Part shown: one piece after another, positions 35,801-45,355 of the stretch | Position numbering within the stretch: the first letter of the stretch is position 1 | Layout of the letters: the number at the start of each line of letters is the position of its first letter | DNA from: Axinella damicornis | Taxonomy: Eukaryota > Porifera > Demospongiae > Axinellida > Axinellidae | Direction: 5' to 3' | Length of the DNA stretch: 64,000 bases | Assembly: GCA_963931865.1 (NCBI GenBank) | Contig: OZ007518.1 | Location: 9,352,361-9,416,360, forward strand | Position numbers and translations under genes: made by a program | The notes under the pieces: model-generated | What the model saw: the letters and a program-made list of their open reading frames with translations, nothing else | Told to the model about the DNA's origin: nothing | The model's database searches: none

Positions 35801-36736
35801 CATCATGTCCACCATCGAGGGACAGGGTGAGGCAGATGGAGGGATGGGACCATGAATCGGTCCACAAATACCTTTCGGTTCATCAATGGGGGGTACATAC
35901 ACGTACATGTACCACACCCTCCCACATACCCACTGTAGCTGCATGATATATGACCCAGCGATTGAGCTGCATGGACGTGCAGGCACACACACACACCACC
36001 ACACTCTCCGATCACCCACTGTACGTAGCTGCATGCATGAAACCCATGCAGTGATCGAGCTGGACCTGCAGGCATGCACACACACACACCCTCACACCCA
36101 CTAGCTAATAACCCCGTGATTGAGTTGGACCTGTACACATGGGCACACAGGCATACCCACTAGCTAATAACCCCGTGATTGAGCATGCACACACACACAC
36201 ACCCTCACACCCACTAGCTAATAACCCCGTGATTGAGCATGCACACACACACACACCCTCACACCCACTAGCTAATAACCCCGTGATTGAGCATGCACAC
36301 ACACACACACCCTCACACCCACTAGCTAATAACCCCGTGATTGAGCATGCACACACACACACACCCTCACACCCACTAGCTAATAACCCCGTGATTGAGT
36401 TGGACCTGTACACATGGGCACACCCACTAGCTAATAACCCCGTGATTGAGCATGCACACACACATGCCACTCACTCTCCCACCCACCCTCTGATCACCCA
36501 CTGCAGCTGATAACCCCGTGATACAGCTGAACCCACAGGAACTCCTGGCCCAGGCAAGTGCCCTGGGCACCCCCGTCAACACCTTCTTAACCAACGACAA
36601 CTTCACCGACGTCTCTCCGGAGGGTGTGACAACACCTCCGGCTGAGCCGTTTGAAGGGTCCGGAGCAGCGAGTGTAGTCTCCGGATCCCTCACCGTGACC
36701 ATGCTTGTAGCAGCACTTCTTGCTACCACCATGTGA
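28744..36736 (+). CDS. Glypican (copy B), one-base frame break in exon 3
   Basis: Six exons: 28744-28864, 30354-30518, 32080-32710, 34083-34221, 35647-35826, 36507-36736, with intron phases identical to copy A; about 488 residues once the break is bridged. Signal peptide ends near GAQAQ. The CRDRLVQLSFCSRCTG cluster and the following CSNTCGALIRAC segment are intact here. The C-terminal half has CGRRDVC and ACNCWDG, one EGSG heparan sulfate-type site and a hydrophobic GPI-signal tail. By my count there are about 18 cysteines, including those equivalent to the conserved glypican set. Relative to copy A, exon 3 lacks one base near 32135-32146, beside a CCCCC run, so the N-terminal and main frames do not join as printed. 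Introns are longer than in copy A and full of minisatellites. A and B are clear tandem duplicates, homologous even in introns 1, 3 and 5. Confidence 0.8.
30261..30353. repeat. (CA)n microsatellite forming the 3' splice site region of glypican B exon 2
   Basis: About 90 bases of CA repeat end in CACAG directly at the exon 2 boundary (30354). There is no ordinary polypyrimidine tract between the repeat and the acceptor. Copy A has a shorter CA-rich tract ending CTCTCAG. Confidence 0.85.
31034..31068. mobile_element. 35-bp foldback MITE (TAGCCTGGTTCCC variant)
   Basis: A short palindrome of the TAGCCTCGTTCCCAG family in intron 2 of glypican B. Its flanks are similar (GCAGTG on both sides) but do not give a clean 9-bp duplication. 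Confidence 0.6.
31140..32066. repeat. Polypyrimidine minisatellite (~34-37 bp unit) with C homopolymers
   Basis: More than 20 units built on CTCTCCTGCCCCTCCCCTGG, alternating with TCCCTTCCTCTTCC or TCCCCCCTCTTCC, interrupted by two runs of C (about 31310-31350 and 31613-31641). It fills the 3' half of glypican B intron 2 and ends just before the exon 3 acceptor at 32079. The opposite strand is open in all frames over this stretch only because the repeat lacks stops; those frames are not genes. Copy A's matching intron is only 171 bp. Confidence 0.9.
33160..33398. mobile_element. 239-bp MITE with CAAGGGGAGGTCACGCC ends and 6-bp duplication
   Basis: The first 21 bases are repeated inverted at the right end. 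Exact TCTAAG direct repeats flank it at 33154-33159 and 33399-33404. A related element with CAAGGGGGTGAC ends lies at 39573-39841. It lies in intron 3 of glypican B. Confidence 0.8.
33611..33904. repeat. 17-bp tandem repeat GTAGGGTGTACGTACAT
   Basis: About 17 units with only C/T variation at one position. As 17 is not a multiple of 3 and the unit lacks stops on the minus strand, all three minus frames are open; these are not genes. Located in intron 3 of glypican B. Confidence 0.9.
34205..34535. repeat. Tandem repeat carrying copies of the exon 4 splice donor
   Basis: Units contain GAGTGTTCGAGTATGGTAAGCC-like sequence (the last bases of glypican B exon 4 plus its donor) followed by CACAACAGCACATGATGACA and a TGATGTCATCA palindrome. 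At least two extra donor-like copies occur downstream of the real one (around 34410-34435 and 34510-34535). Confidence 0.7.
34545..35440. repeat. Probable inserted element in glypican B intron 4
   Basis: CTTATCTCACGTTG near 34552 and its complement near 35421-35435 bracket about 880 bp that copy A lacks (its intron 4 is 216 bp). The interior has two copies of a ~60-bp block around GATGGACGGTCGGCACAGAG (34850-34940). No transposase frame was recognised. Confidence 0.45.
35443..35549. repeat. Near-perfect hairpin with ~45-bp arms
   Basis: Left arm from GATCACGCCTAG and right arm ending CTAGGCGTGAT pair almost completely, including GGATGTATCCGGTTTACAGT and its complement, around a small GC-rich loop. 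It lies in glypican B intron 4. Confidence 0.8.
35838..35888 (+). pseudogene. Partial duplicate of glypican exon 5 inside intron 5
   Basis: Immediately after the exon 5 donor of copy B, a fragment reading GGGATGGGACCATGAATCGG and continuing to TTCGGTTCATCAA repeats the 3' part of exon 5. It matches copy A's version (CCTTCCGGTTCATCAA) better than its own exon. No acceptor precedes it. Confidence 0.7.
36094..36475. repeat. ~54-bp minisatellite containing copies of the exon 6 acceptor region
   Basis: Each unit includes CACTAGCTAATAACCCCGTG followed by ATTGAG, which mirrors the true exon 6 boundary of glypican B, followed by a CA-rich tract. Six or more copies lie directly upstream of the real exon (36507). 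Copy A's intron 5 has only one or two decayed versions. Confidence 0.8.
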
Positions 36737-36894
36737 ACAGTTGTTGATTGTGTGAAAAATTGAGTAGAATTATTTTTTTAGCTTGATGTTGCTTTTACAG
36801 ACTACAAGTATTAATGTACAGTTATGCAATTACTTATTTTCTGTGACTTAATTTTCTCATGTGGTACACCATTATAGTACCCCATGAACTGAAC

Positions 36895-37215
36895 TTTATT
36901 GGCCAATACATTAAGATTTTACGTGTCTGTGTGTGTGTGTGTGTGTCTGTGAGTGACGGAAGTGGGATGTTCGTGAAGCGGACGCGATTGGGCACGAGCA
37001 GCAGCTGAAGCGGGCGCAAACGGGGAGCAGCAGTGGAAGCGGATGCCGCAATCGGGCCCGGGAGCAGCAGCTGAAGCGGACGCAAGCGGCGAGCAGCAGC
37101 TGAAGCGGATGCAATCGGGGAGAAGCAGCTCTTCAGAGAGCTGTCCGGCGCCGGATTACGCATGGTAGGCGAACAAGGGGGAAGTAGCTGAGCGAGCAAA
37201 GCGAGCTCAGCTACT
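36895..37215. repeat. Dispersed repeat with internal GCAGCTGAAGCGGACGC units (copy 1)
   Basis: Begins near ATACATTAAGATTTTA, passes a GT-rich tract and GGAAGTGGGATGTTCGTG, then has several ~24-bp units built on AGCAGCAGCTGAAGCGGACG. The same order is found at about 42830-43350, so it is a dispersed element with an internal minisatellite. Confidence 0.7.
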
Positions 37216-37230
37216 TGTATAATTAAGTTA

Positions 37231-37540
37231 TCCCTGCATGCGTGTAGCAACCACGTGCCCTGTAAGCCACAACCACGCACCCTGCGTGTAGCAACCACGC
37301 ACCATGCGTGTAACAACCACGCACCCTGCGTGTAGCAACCACGCACCCTGCGTGTAGCAACCACGCACCCTGCGTGTAGCAACCACGCACCCTGCGTGTA
37401 ACCACCACGCACCATGTGTGTAGCAACCACGCACCCTGTGTGTAGCAACCACGCACCCTGTGTGTAGCAACCACGCACCCTGTGTGTAGCAACCACGCAC
37501 CCTGTGTGTAGCAACCACGTGCCCTGTACATATAGCAACC
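37231..37540. repeat. 22-bp tandem repeat GTAGCAACCACGCACCCTGCGT
   Basis: About 14 units with minor variants. All minus frames are open through it because the unit lacks stops; these are not genes. Confidence 0.9.
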
Positions 37541-38100
37541 ACATGCCAAGCGATACTGTTAATGATATTCACGACCACCCACAAGCCCAGAAATTGGAGG
37601 TCAAAGGTGGATGTCAGCCGGATTCTTGCCCAGGATTTCCCTAAACTTTGGCCAGATCTGACTGCATGCTGGCACATCATATACCATCAATCTGCATACT
37701 TCCTTGAGGACCCATCCGAGGCCCTCGGCAGGGTCCAAAAACCTCAAGGGGGCACTGCCCCCTTCACCCCCTGGAGGCTTGGCCCCCCCTTTCCGTTTTA
37801 GTGGTGGGTGCGCATGCAGTGAAAAATGATCGAGTTTTCCCACATGTCCCTAAACCCTCTGAAGCCTTTTAGGGACATTTTGGGGGGACTGACGAGAAGC
37901 CCTACCAGTGCATTGGATCTAAACGATGTCTATTGAAGTCATTGGGGCAGGGTTGTCAGTCAGCATAATTGGCCATGGTGCACAGTAAGTGAAGAATAAA
38001 TAATAGGGAAATACTGCTATACATCTTGATGGTGTAGACTGGGCAAATATGAGCGTACAAGAATTACGTACATGTAGACAGCTGTGGTCAGTTGCCATGG

Positions 38101-41100
38101 CTACCTGGCATTGGCATGATGTGTCAGTGCTCTCCCAGTGAAGTATGCAGTGCATGCTACCACTAATACGACACCAGTGAATTTCACTGCCTTGACAACC
38201 TTGCGGAGAAGTGGAGACTGAGAGGGACTCTTTGGAGCAGGTTGCTGCTGTGGGCCGAGAGCCTGGATTGATAGGATAAGAAGGAGAAAGGGATGAGGAG
38301 AAGAGGGGGGAGAACAAGGGAGGAAGGGAGAGAGCTAGGACAGAATATGGCGCCTCCAATCCATTCCCTCACTTCTTCCAGCTGTTCAGCAAATACCTGC
38401 TTACCTTATGCATGTGGGTTTGGAGGGACTGGACTTCACCGTGCAGCGAAGATACAGCTGTCACTGCTGATGAGAGTTCACTGGTGATCTTCTCCACCTC
38501 TGAGGGTTCCATGTTGGGGTCCAGCATGTCAGGGGAGGATTTGACGTGAGTGAGGAGGAATGAGGCGGTACCCTGGATGTAGCTGGCGTGGAGGGAGAGG
38601 TGGGAGAGGATGACGGCTGCCTCTGAGGAACTAGGGGAGGGGAGGGGAGGGAGGGAGGAAGGGGGAGGGTAGGGAGGTAAAGGGAGAAGGATAATTATAC
38701 ATTGGTTTGTAATAAGACAGAAGCTATCAACAAAGCACAGGCTTGAAATTAAACTCGGTCACCATGCAATGGTCCGCACCTGATGGGTCTGTTGTACGGT
38801 AGATTGTTCTGGGGCATGTCCCACTGCTTCTTGTGGATCTCAAGAATACCGTCCAGGATCCGCTTGCGTACCCCGACCTGGGACACACCCATCTGGGGAG
38901 GGAGGGAAGGAGGCAAGGAAGGAGAGAGGGAGCTGAGTATGACATCCCATTACGGACAACACTACACTACATGACATAGTTCACAGACTAAGCACATCAT
39001 TCAAGTACAGCACCAGTAGGGTCAAACCAGTCCAACCTGTTCCAGGTCCCTGTCGGTCATGCTAAGGAGGTCGGAGAACTTGACGCGGTGGGTCTGGAAG
39101 AGGGAGATAAGGTCTCCCAGTTTTAGTCCCAAGAGGAAGAGGTCGAGGTCTCCATAGTGCACACACTCCCCCACGCCTGTGAGGGGCTGTGAGGGGGGAG
39201 GGGGAGGGGGTGGAGAGGTGCGGCTGTAGAGAGAGGAGAGTTTGCAACCAAGTAGCTGACAGAGGTATGTGTGAAGCATGCAGATTAGATATACTTTTGA
39301 TATACTAGTTTACTGAGTTATACAAATCTAAATCCACACAAAACAATACTTAAGTTTACTGAATCTAGACTATAGTTTACTGAATCTACACTACAGATGT
39401 TAGTTCGCTCAGCGATATTCTTGAATCTGAATCTCTAAAATTGTTCAGTCGCCATCTTTGATACATGTATGCTGACATCAGCTTCAGTAATGCCGCACTC
39501 TACTGAGCGCCCTAACCTAGGGCCTGAACGATTCAGTCGGTCAATCAACAGACATAAAGCTGTGTACTACGTCAAGGGGGTGACGCTCTCATAGACGCCG
39601 TACTAAGAGCTGCGACCGGGCTTATCGGTGAATCTTGACCCCGTTTACTTAGGAAGGGGTGGAGTGACTACGCATTTTTCCGTATACTATCGGCGGTCAA
39701 GCGGTCAACGGATGAAATACAGCGCAATCAAACGGTCAAGTGTCTTTTCGCGATGTGGTCAAGCAGCAAAAATGACAGTCAAGATTTCTTGACTCCAGTC
39801 GTAGCTCTGACTACGGCGTCAATGGGAGTGTCACCCCCTTGTACGTGCATGTCAACTAGTCAACTTGACATCAGAGTGTAGTTATTCGCCAGTAGTTGAC
39901 TAAGTAGTTTCAGCTCAATTCTCAGAGGAATCTATCCTACATGTAGATCTTGCGTACCCAAGTTTGGTTTCCAAAGCTCCTCCACTGGGGTCGGAATTGC
40001 CAAACAGAGGGTGGGGAGGGAGGGAGGAGGGAAGGGGTGTGGCTCCTGACGATGCTGTTGTGTTCTCCAGCAAATCAGCCACGGACGTGTGACCGTTGGC
40101 GTACGCAACGGAGGCAGCTGTCTCCCCGAGGTTGCACATCATGTCCGCCCTGGCACTGGCCCCCAGGAGTGTCTGAACAAGACGCATGTTCCCCGTGGTG
40201 GCAGCGTAGTGGAGAGGCTATGAGGTGGTGTATGAGGGTGTGTGGTGTGAGAACGTGAGTGTGTGACGTGGGTAGTAGGGTGTGGCGTGAGAGCGTGAGT
40301 GTGTGACGTGGGTAGAAGGGTGTGGTATGAGAGCGTGAGTGTGTGACGTCGGTAGAAGGGTGTGGTGTGAGAGTGTGAGTGTGTGACGTCGGTAGAAGGG
40401 TGTGGTGTGAGAGCGTGAGTGTGTGACGTCGGTAGAAGGGTGTGGTGTGAGTGTGAGTGTGTAACATGGGTAGAAGGGTGTGGTAAGAGCGTGAGTGTGT
40501 GACGTCGGTAGAAGGGTGTGGTATGAGAGCGTGAGTGTGTGACGTCGGTAGAAGGGTGTGGTGTGAGAGTGTGAGTGTGTGACGTCGGTAGAAGGGTGTG
40601 GTGTGAGTGTGAGTGTGTAACATGGGTAGAAGGGTGTGGTAAGAGCGTGAGTGTGTGACGTCGGTAGAAGGGTGTGGTATGAGAGCGTGAGTGTGTGACG
40701 TCGGTAGAAGGGTGTGGTGTGAGTGTGAGTGTGTAACATGGGTAGAAGGGTGTGGTATGAGAGCGTGAGTGTGTGACGTCGGTAGAAGGGTGTGGTGTGA
40801 GAGCGTGAGTGTGTGACGTCGGTAGAAGGGTGTGGTAAGAGCGCGAGTGTGTGACGTCGGTAGAAGGGTGTGGTGTGAGAGCGTGAGTGTGTGACGTCGG
40901 TAGAAGGGTGTGGTGTGAGAGCGTGAGTGTGTGACGTCGGTAGAAGGGTGTGGTGTGAGTGTGAGTGTGTAACATGGGTAGAAGGGTGTGGTATGAGAGC
41001 GTGAGTGTGTGACGTCGGTAGAAGGGTGTGGTGTGAGAGCGTGAGTGTGTGACGTCGGTAGAAGGGTGTGGTAAGAGCGCGAGTGTGTGACGTCGGTAGA

Positions 41101-42780
41101 AGGGTGTGGTATGAGAGCGTGAGTGTGTGACGTCGGTAGAAGGGTGTGGTGTGAGAGCGTGAGTGTGTGACGTCGGTAGAAGGGTGTGGTGTGAGAGCGT
41201 GAGTGTGTGACGTCGGTAGAAGGGTGTGGTGTGAGTGTGAGTGTGTAACATGGGTAGAAGGGTGTGGTATGAGAGCGTGAGTGTGTGACGTCGGTAGAAG
41301 GGTGTGGTGTGAGAGCGCGAGTGTGTGACGTCGGTAGAAGGGTGTGGTAAGAGCGCGAGTGTGTGACGTCGGTAGAAGGGTGTGGTATGAGAGCGTGAGT
41401 GTGTGACGTCGGTAGAAGGGTGTGGTGTGAGAGCGTGAGTGTGTGACGTCGGTAGAAGGGTGTGGTGTGAGAGCGTGAGTGTGTGACGTCGGTAGAAGGG
41501 TGTGGTGTGAGAGCGTGAGTGTGTGACGTCGGTAGAAGGGTGTGGTGTGAGTGTGAGTGTGTAACATGGGTAGAAGGGTGTGGTATGAGAGCGTGAGTGT
41601 GTGACGTCGGTAGAAGGGTGTGGTGTGAGAGCGTGAGTGTGTGACGTCGGTAGAAGGGTGTGGTAAGAGCGCGAGTGTGTGACGTCGGTAGAAGGGTGTG
41701 GTATGAGAGCGTGAGTGTGTGACGTCGGTAGAAGGGTGTGGTATGAGAGCGTGAGTGGGTGTGTGAGTGGGTGTGTGAGTGGGTGTGTGAGTGGGTGTGT
41801 GACGTGGGTATAAGCGTATGGTGTGTGGAGGTATGTTTTCTTGCCAAAATGGGCTCGCCATTTTCTACCAATTGTATGGCACATTTGACATAACAATTTT
41901 GGAATTAAATCAAAATTGGCAGAAACAGCACTCCTGTTCTACATGTACATGCATAGGGTGAATTAATGATGTGCCACATCGGCAAAGGACCAACGAACCA
42001 AAATTGGTATTGGGAATAGAGAATGTCGCACTAGGTGAACAAGATATGAACCTGGGGATTGTGCCATTGCAAACAGCATGAAAAGAGCTTTCAAATGATA
42101 TCCTTTGAAAGATTTTTAATCTCGGTCACATTTTGTCAAAAATCGCACTCGACCAAAGGCTATAATCCATGGTTTTTCATGATTTTGGGTCAAAATTCAA
42201 CCTACAGCAAATTGGACATTATTTGAAAGCTCTATTGGTGCTGATCACAATGGTGCAAATCCCAGCTTCATATCTCATTCCTAGCCCAAGTTACATAGCT
42301 TAGTTCATAGCTCATACATTTGACCTAATCATACTCCGTGTATCCAGAAAGTCGCATTGTATAATATGTGAATGAGATATGAAGCCGGGGATTGTACCAT
42401 TGTGATCAGCATGAAAAGAGCTTTCAAACCATGTCCTGGAAATAATTTTTACTGCCGGTCACATTTTTTCCAAAAATCGCACTCGACCAAAGGCTATAAT
42501 CCATGGTTTTTCATGATTTTGGGTCAAAATCCAACCTACAGCAAAATGCACATCATTGGAAAGCTCCATTCATGCTGATCACAATGGTGCAAATCCCAGC
42601 TTCATATCTCATTCCTAGCCCAAGATACCTAGCATATTAGTCTGGACTTCCATCCCAATCCCCACTTACAGTCCACCCCCGGGTGTCTTGTTTGTTGACG
42701 TCAGCATTGGTTGTGATCAGGAGCTGAGCAAGACTGCTGTAACCATTCTGGCATGTGTACAGGAGCGGAGACATGTGGTG

Positions 42781-42819
<39 letters not shown>

Positions 42820-45092
42820 ATGTACATATCAATACATTAAGATTTTAACCGTGTGTGTGTCTGTCTGTCTGACTGTGTGTAACGGAAGTGGGATGTTCGT
42901 GGGGTGGGACTAGACTATAGTGACACACGACCTTCGTACTTCGATTTACTGAACCTCGAACTCTGCGTAGAATGTTCGGACTGTGGACATGGCTGGAATC
43001 TTCCAGAAGAGCTGGCGGGGAGCAGCAGCCAAAGTGGACGCAATCAGGGAGTAGCAGACGCCATCAGGTAGCAGAGTTGAAGCGGATGCAATCGGGGAGC
43101 AGCAGCCGAAGTGGATGCAATCGAGAAGCAGTTGAAACGGACGCAATCGAGAGCAGCAGCTGAAGCGGACGCAAGTGGCGAGCAGCAGCTGAAGCGGGTG
43201 CAAGCCGGGAGCTCAGCAGCAGATCGATGCAATTGCGCGGGGAGCAGCAGCTGAAGCGGACGCAATCGGGAAGCAGCAGCTCTGCACAGAGAGCTCAGAT
43301 CCGGCACCAGATTACTCACGTACATGTAGGCGAACGAGGGAGAAGCTACTTGTACATGTATATGTTTATGAGCCACGTACACCAAAACTACAAGTCATGT
43401 ACATGTACCCTCCCTCTGGGCTTCTGCAAGATGTATGGGCAGCATGCTGTACAGACAGTACTAAGAATCAGCACTCCATAATGCAAAAATTACAATTACT
43501 ACCAAAATCACGGTACATGCACATGTACATTAAACAGCATGCCACCAAAATTTCAGAATACATGGAAGTGCCCATGGAACGTACACAGGAAACCAAACAC
43601 TCCCTCACCGGTCATGTGCATTCACCCTCGCTCCCTTGTTGATGAGGAGACGAGTGCAGCTGACTAGCCTCTCCTCTCTGTCGCTCTTGGAACAACACAC
43701 TGTCATCAGTGCAGTGAACTGGTCTGTAAGGAGGGAGGGAGGGCAGGAGGGAGGGAGGGTGGGAGGGAGGGAGGGAGGGAGGGAGGGAGGGAGGGAGGGA
43801 GGGAGGGAGGGAGGGAGGGAGGGAGGGAGGGAGGGAGGGAGGGGTGGAGTAAGGTGGGAGGGAGGAAGGGAGGGAGTGAGGGAGGGAGGGAGGGAGGGAT
43901 AGAGGGGTGGAGTAAGGTGGGTGGGAGGGAGGAGGAGAGGAAGGTAGTGGGGTCTATTGTTGAAGGCTGGAAAGAATCAATGTGCCCTAGGAATAGCCTC
44001 TTTCCCAGGCCCCTTCAAGCTTTCCGTCACTTGCAGTAGAGAAACTTACCAGGCCCTCCCTGTATTGCAAGTTGGGTGGGGGGCTGGGAACGAGGCTACA
44101 TGTACCCTAGGAACCCAGACATACACGTACAGCTGTACCTTTCTGTGTGTTGGAACTGGCTCCATGTGTCAGCAGCAGTTCCACGACATGCTCCTCGCAG
44201 CTGTCACACGCGTACATCAGAGCTGTCCAGCCGGACTGGAGTGCAGTGTTTGGGTCAAATCCTGCATGACGCAAGTTGATCACGTATGAAAGCTGAATGA
44301 ACACCACACCACGTTGAGTCAGTTACACAAGAAATACGTGTATCACTCCCGAAGAGGAAAGGGAAGAAGGAAAGGGGATTGAGAGGAGGAGGAGGAAGAG
44401 GGATGCTCCAACGTCTTTGATTGGTCACAATATGGAGGGAAGGTCTGGCGTACTTTTTCTGAGGTAAACTTGATACTTGCCTGGACTGTACACATAGCCT
44501 ACATACAGCTGAGCTGGGTCTCCTCAGTCTAGTGACCAGAATCCACATGGGAGGCTAAACTAACTTATGCAAAATTCACTAGTGGGACCGTGGACTCATC
44601 AACGCTCGTACCTCCATCCAGAATCCTCTTCACCTCGTCCACATTCCCCCGTACAACAGCCACCCGCATCTCCTCCCCCACCTCCAGTGACCACGCTCTC
44701 CTGCCCTGGTCATGTGACTCGTCCTCTCGGCTATGCGTCCTTCTCCTCCCCCGCTTCCTCCCCTCTCTGGCTGTAGGTCCTGCAAATTTCTGATTGGCCA
44801 GTTTTGGCGGGAGGCCGAACCCCCCTCTGGCTCGCTTCGGAGAGTTTGAAGAGTGAGCATTGTGTGGAGGAGGGTCACAGGTTCCATCGGTAGGTGTTGA
44901 AGTATGATCAGGCGTCCCATATTTGGAGTCGCTGCCCACGCTCGTGTCTTGTGCAGGCGGTTGGTTGAGCGCCGAAGGTTCTGCGAAAGTGACGGTCTTG
45001 CTCGGCGGAGTGTCCCCAAAGTCAAAGCCGCAGTAGCCGTCATCTTCCTCGCTCTCTCCGCCAAAATACACGCCGTCTGGGACGTAGGACAT
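38101..45092 (-). CDS. ASZ1: ASZ1 (GASZ): ankyrin, SAM and membrane-anchor germline scaffold
   Basis: Nine exons join with matching phases: 45092-44612, 44261-44139, 43723-43609, 42781-42670, 40217-39958, 39223-39037, 38892-38780, 38630-38405, 38262-38101; 592 residues (human protein about 475, the excess being mostly a basic, Ser/Pro-rich N-terminus). Exons 2-5 (about 161-340) encode ankyrin repeats, with SGWTALMYACDSCEEHVVELL and later TPLHYAATTGN-like motifs; the first helps fix identity because the vertebrate protein has GWTPLMYAA. Exons 6-7 (about 385-450) encode a SAM domain (YGDLDLFLLGLKLGDLISLF). Exon 8 is helical. Exon 9 ends in a hydrophobic segment (FTGVVLVVACTAYFTG), a tail anchor like the one that places GASZ on the mitochondrial outer membrane. 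In vertebrates and insects GASZ organises piRNA machinery in nuage; that role here is inferred. It is head-to-head with IARS1. I see no frame breaks. Confidence 0.85.
39573..39841. mobile_element. 269-bp MITE with CAAGGGGGTGAC ends and TACGT duplication
   Basis: Left and right 30-bp ends are inverted repeats with a few mismatches. TACGT direct repeats flank it at 39568-39572 and 39842-39846. It is related by its ends to the element at 33160-33398. It lies in the fifth intron of ASZ1. Confidence 0.75.
40225..41815. repeat. 40-bp minisatellite, about 38 units, in ASZ1 intron 4
   Basis: The unit is built on GAGCGTGAGTGTGTGACGTC followed by GGTAGAAGGGTGTGGTGT, with a shorter variant containing GTGTAACATGGGTAGAAGGG recurring in a higher-order pattern. 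It starts a few bases from the exon 5 acceptor at 40217. Since 40 is not a multiple of 3 and the unit has no stop on the minus strand, three overlapping frames of about 550-600 codons are open; they are not supported as genes. Confidence 0.95.
41900..42640. repeat. Dispersed repeat C, two tandem units
   Basis: Two diverged copies of a ~320-bp block (landmarks GACCAAAGGCTATAATCCATG and CAGCTTCATATCTCATTCCT). A third copy lies at 52370-52735 in IARS1. No coding potential. Confidence 0.75.
42785..42820. repeat. (GT)n microsatellite beside ASZ1 exon 4
   Basis: About 18 GT dinucleotides within a few bases of the exon 4 acceptor. On the transcribed strand this is CA repeat leading directly to CACAG, as at glypican B exon 2. 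Confidence 0.85.
42830..43350. repeat. Dispersed repeat with internal GCAGCTGAAGCGGACGC units (copy 2)
   Basis: Same order of landmarks as the copy at 36895-37215: ATACATTAAGATTTTA, a GT-rich tract, GGAAGTGGGATGTTCGTG, then a longer GCAGCTGAAGCGGA array. It lies in ASZ1 intron 3. Confidence 0.7.
43730..43950. repeat. (GGGA)n tetranucleotide tract in ASZ1 intron 2
   Basis: A long GGGA repeat begins right at the exon 3 boundary (43723); on the ASZ1 strand it is CCCT repeat, a polypyrimidine tract abutting the acceptor. Confidence 0.85.
43994..44098. mobile_element. 105-bp foldback MITE (TAGCCTCTTTCCCAG variant)
   Basis: Ends are of the TAGCCTCGTTCCCAG family. CCCTAGGAA occurs immediately before it (43985-43993) and again six bases after it (44105-44113), so a target duplication is likely but blurred. 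Confidence 0.65.
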
Positions 45093-45355
45093 GGTTCAGC
45101 AGTTCTGAAGAAAAATGTTAATGTCTCACTGTGTCTCTGGTCGACACGTGGAGAAGGGATTTTCCCGCGTGAAGTTTACATGAGACGTACACGGAAATAT
45201 ACATCCGCATATTGTCGTACATGCTGCATACACGTGGTGTGGATTGCACCATTCGTGAAGACATTGCAGGTCACTGCCTTCCCCCCAATACTTAAGGGGC
45301 GCCGCAAGACCTTCTGGACTGTGCGTTGGAAGCAGTTGGATGTGTGTGTTCTGAG
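45093..45355. promoter_or_regulatory. Probable bidirectional promoter between ASZ1 and IARS1
   Basis: Only 263 bp separate the two start codons, which face away from each other. Within it are an E2F-like TTTTCCCGCG (45160-45169) and two CACGTG E-boxes (45145-45150 and 45231-45236). There is no evident TATA box. Both 5' UTRs must lie here unless a non-coding first exon is elsewhere. Spacing is observed; shared regulation is inferred. Confidence 0.6.

Larger units (their letters stand above)
36737..38100. other. Intergenic region between glypican B and ASZ1 (convergent)
   Basis: No gene. It holds a GCAGCTGAAGCGGACGC-type repeat element at 36895-37215 and a 22-bp tandem repeat at 37231-37540. 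The 3' ends of both flanking genes point into it; I see no clear canonical polyadenylation signal for either. Confidence 0.55.

Noticed and set aside
36834..37680. Minus-strand frames up to 236 codons with repeated short motifs
   Set aside because: They run through the 22-bp tandem repeat and a dispersed repeat; no recognisable domain.
40075..41896. Three overlapping minus-strand frames of about 550-600 codons
   Set aside because: They are the 40-bp minisatellite read in three frames inside ASZ1 intron 4. Only the exon 5 portion (39958-40217) of one frame is real coding sequence.
42372..42578. 68-codon plus-strand frame in ASZ1 intron 4
   Set aside because: It lies in dispersed repeat C; the other copies at 42000 and 52370 do not conserve the frame.
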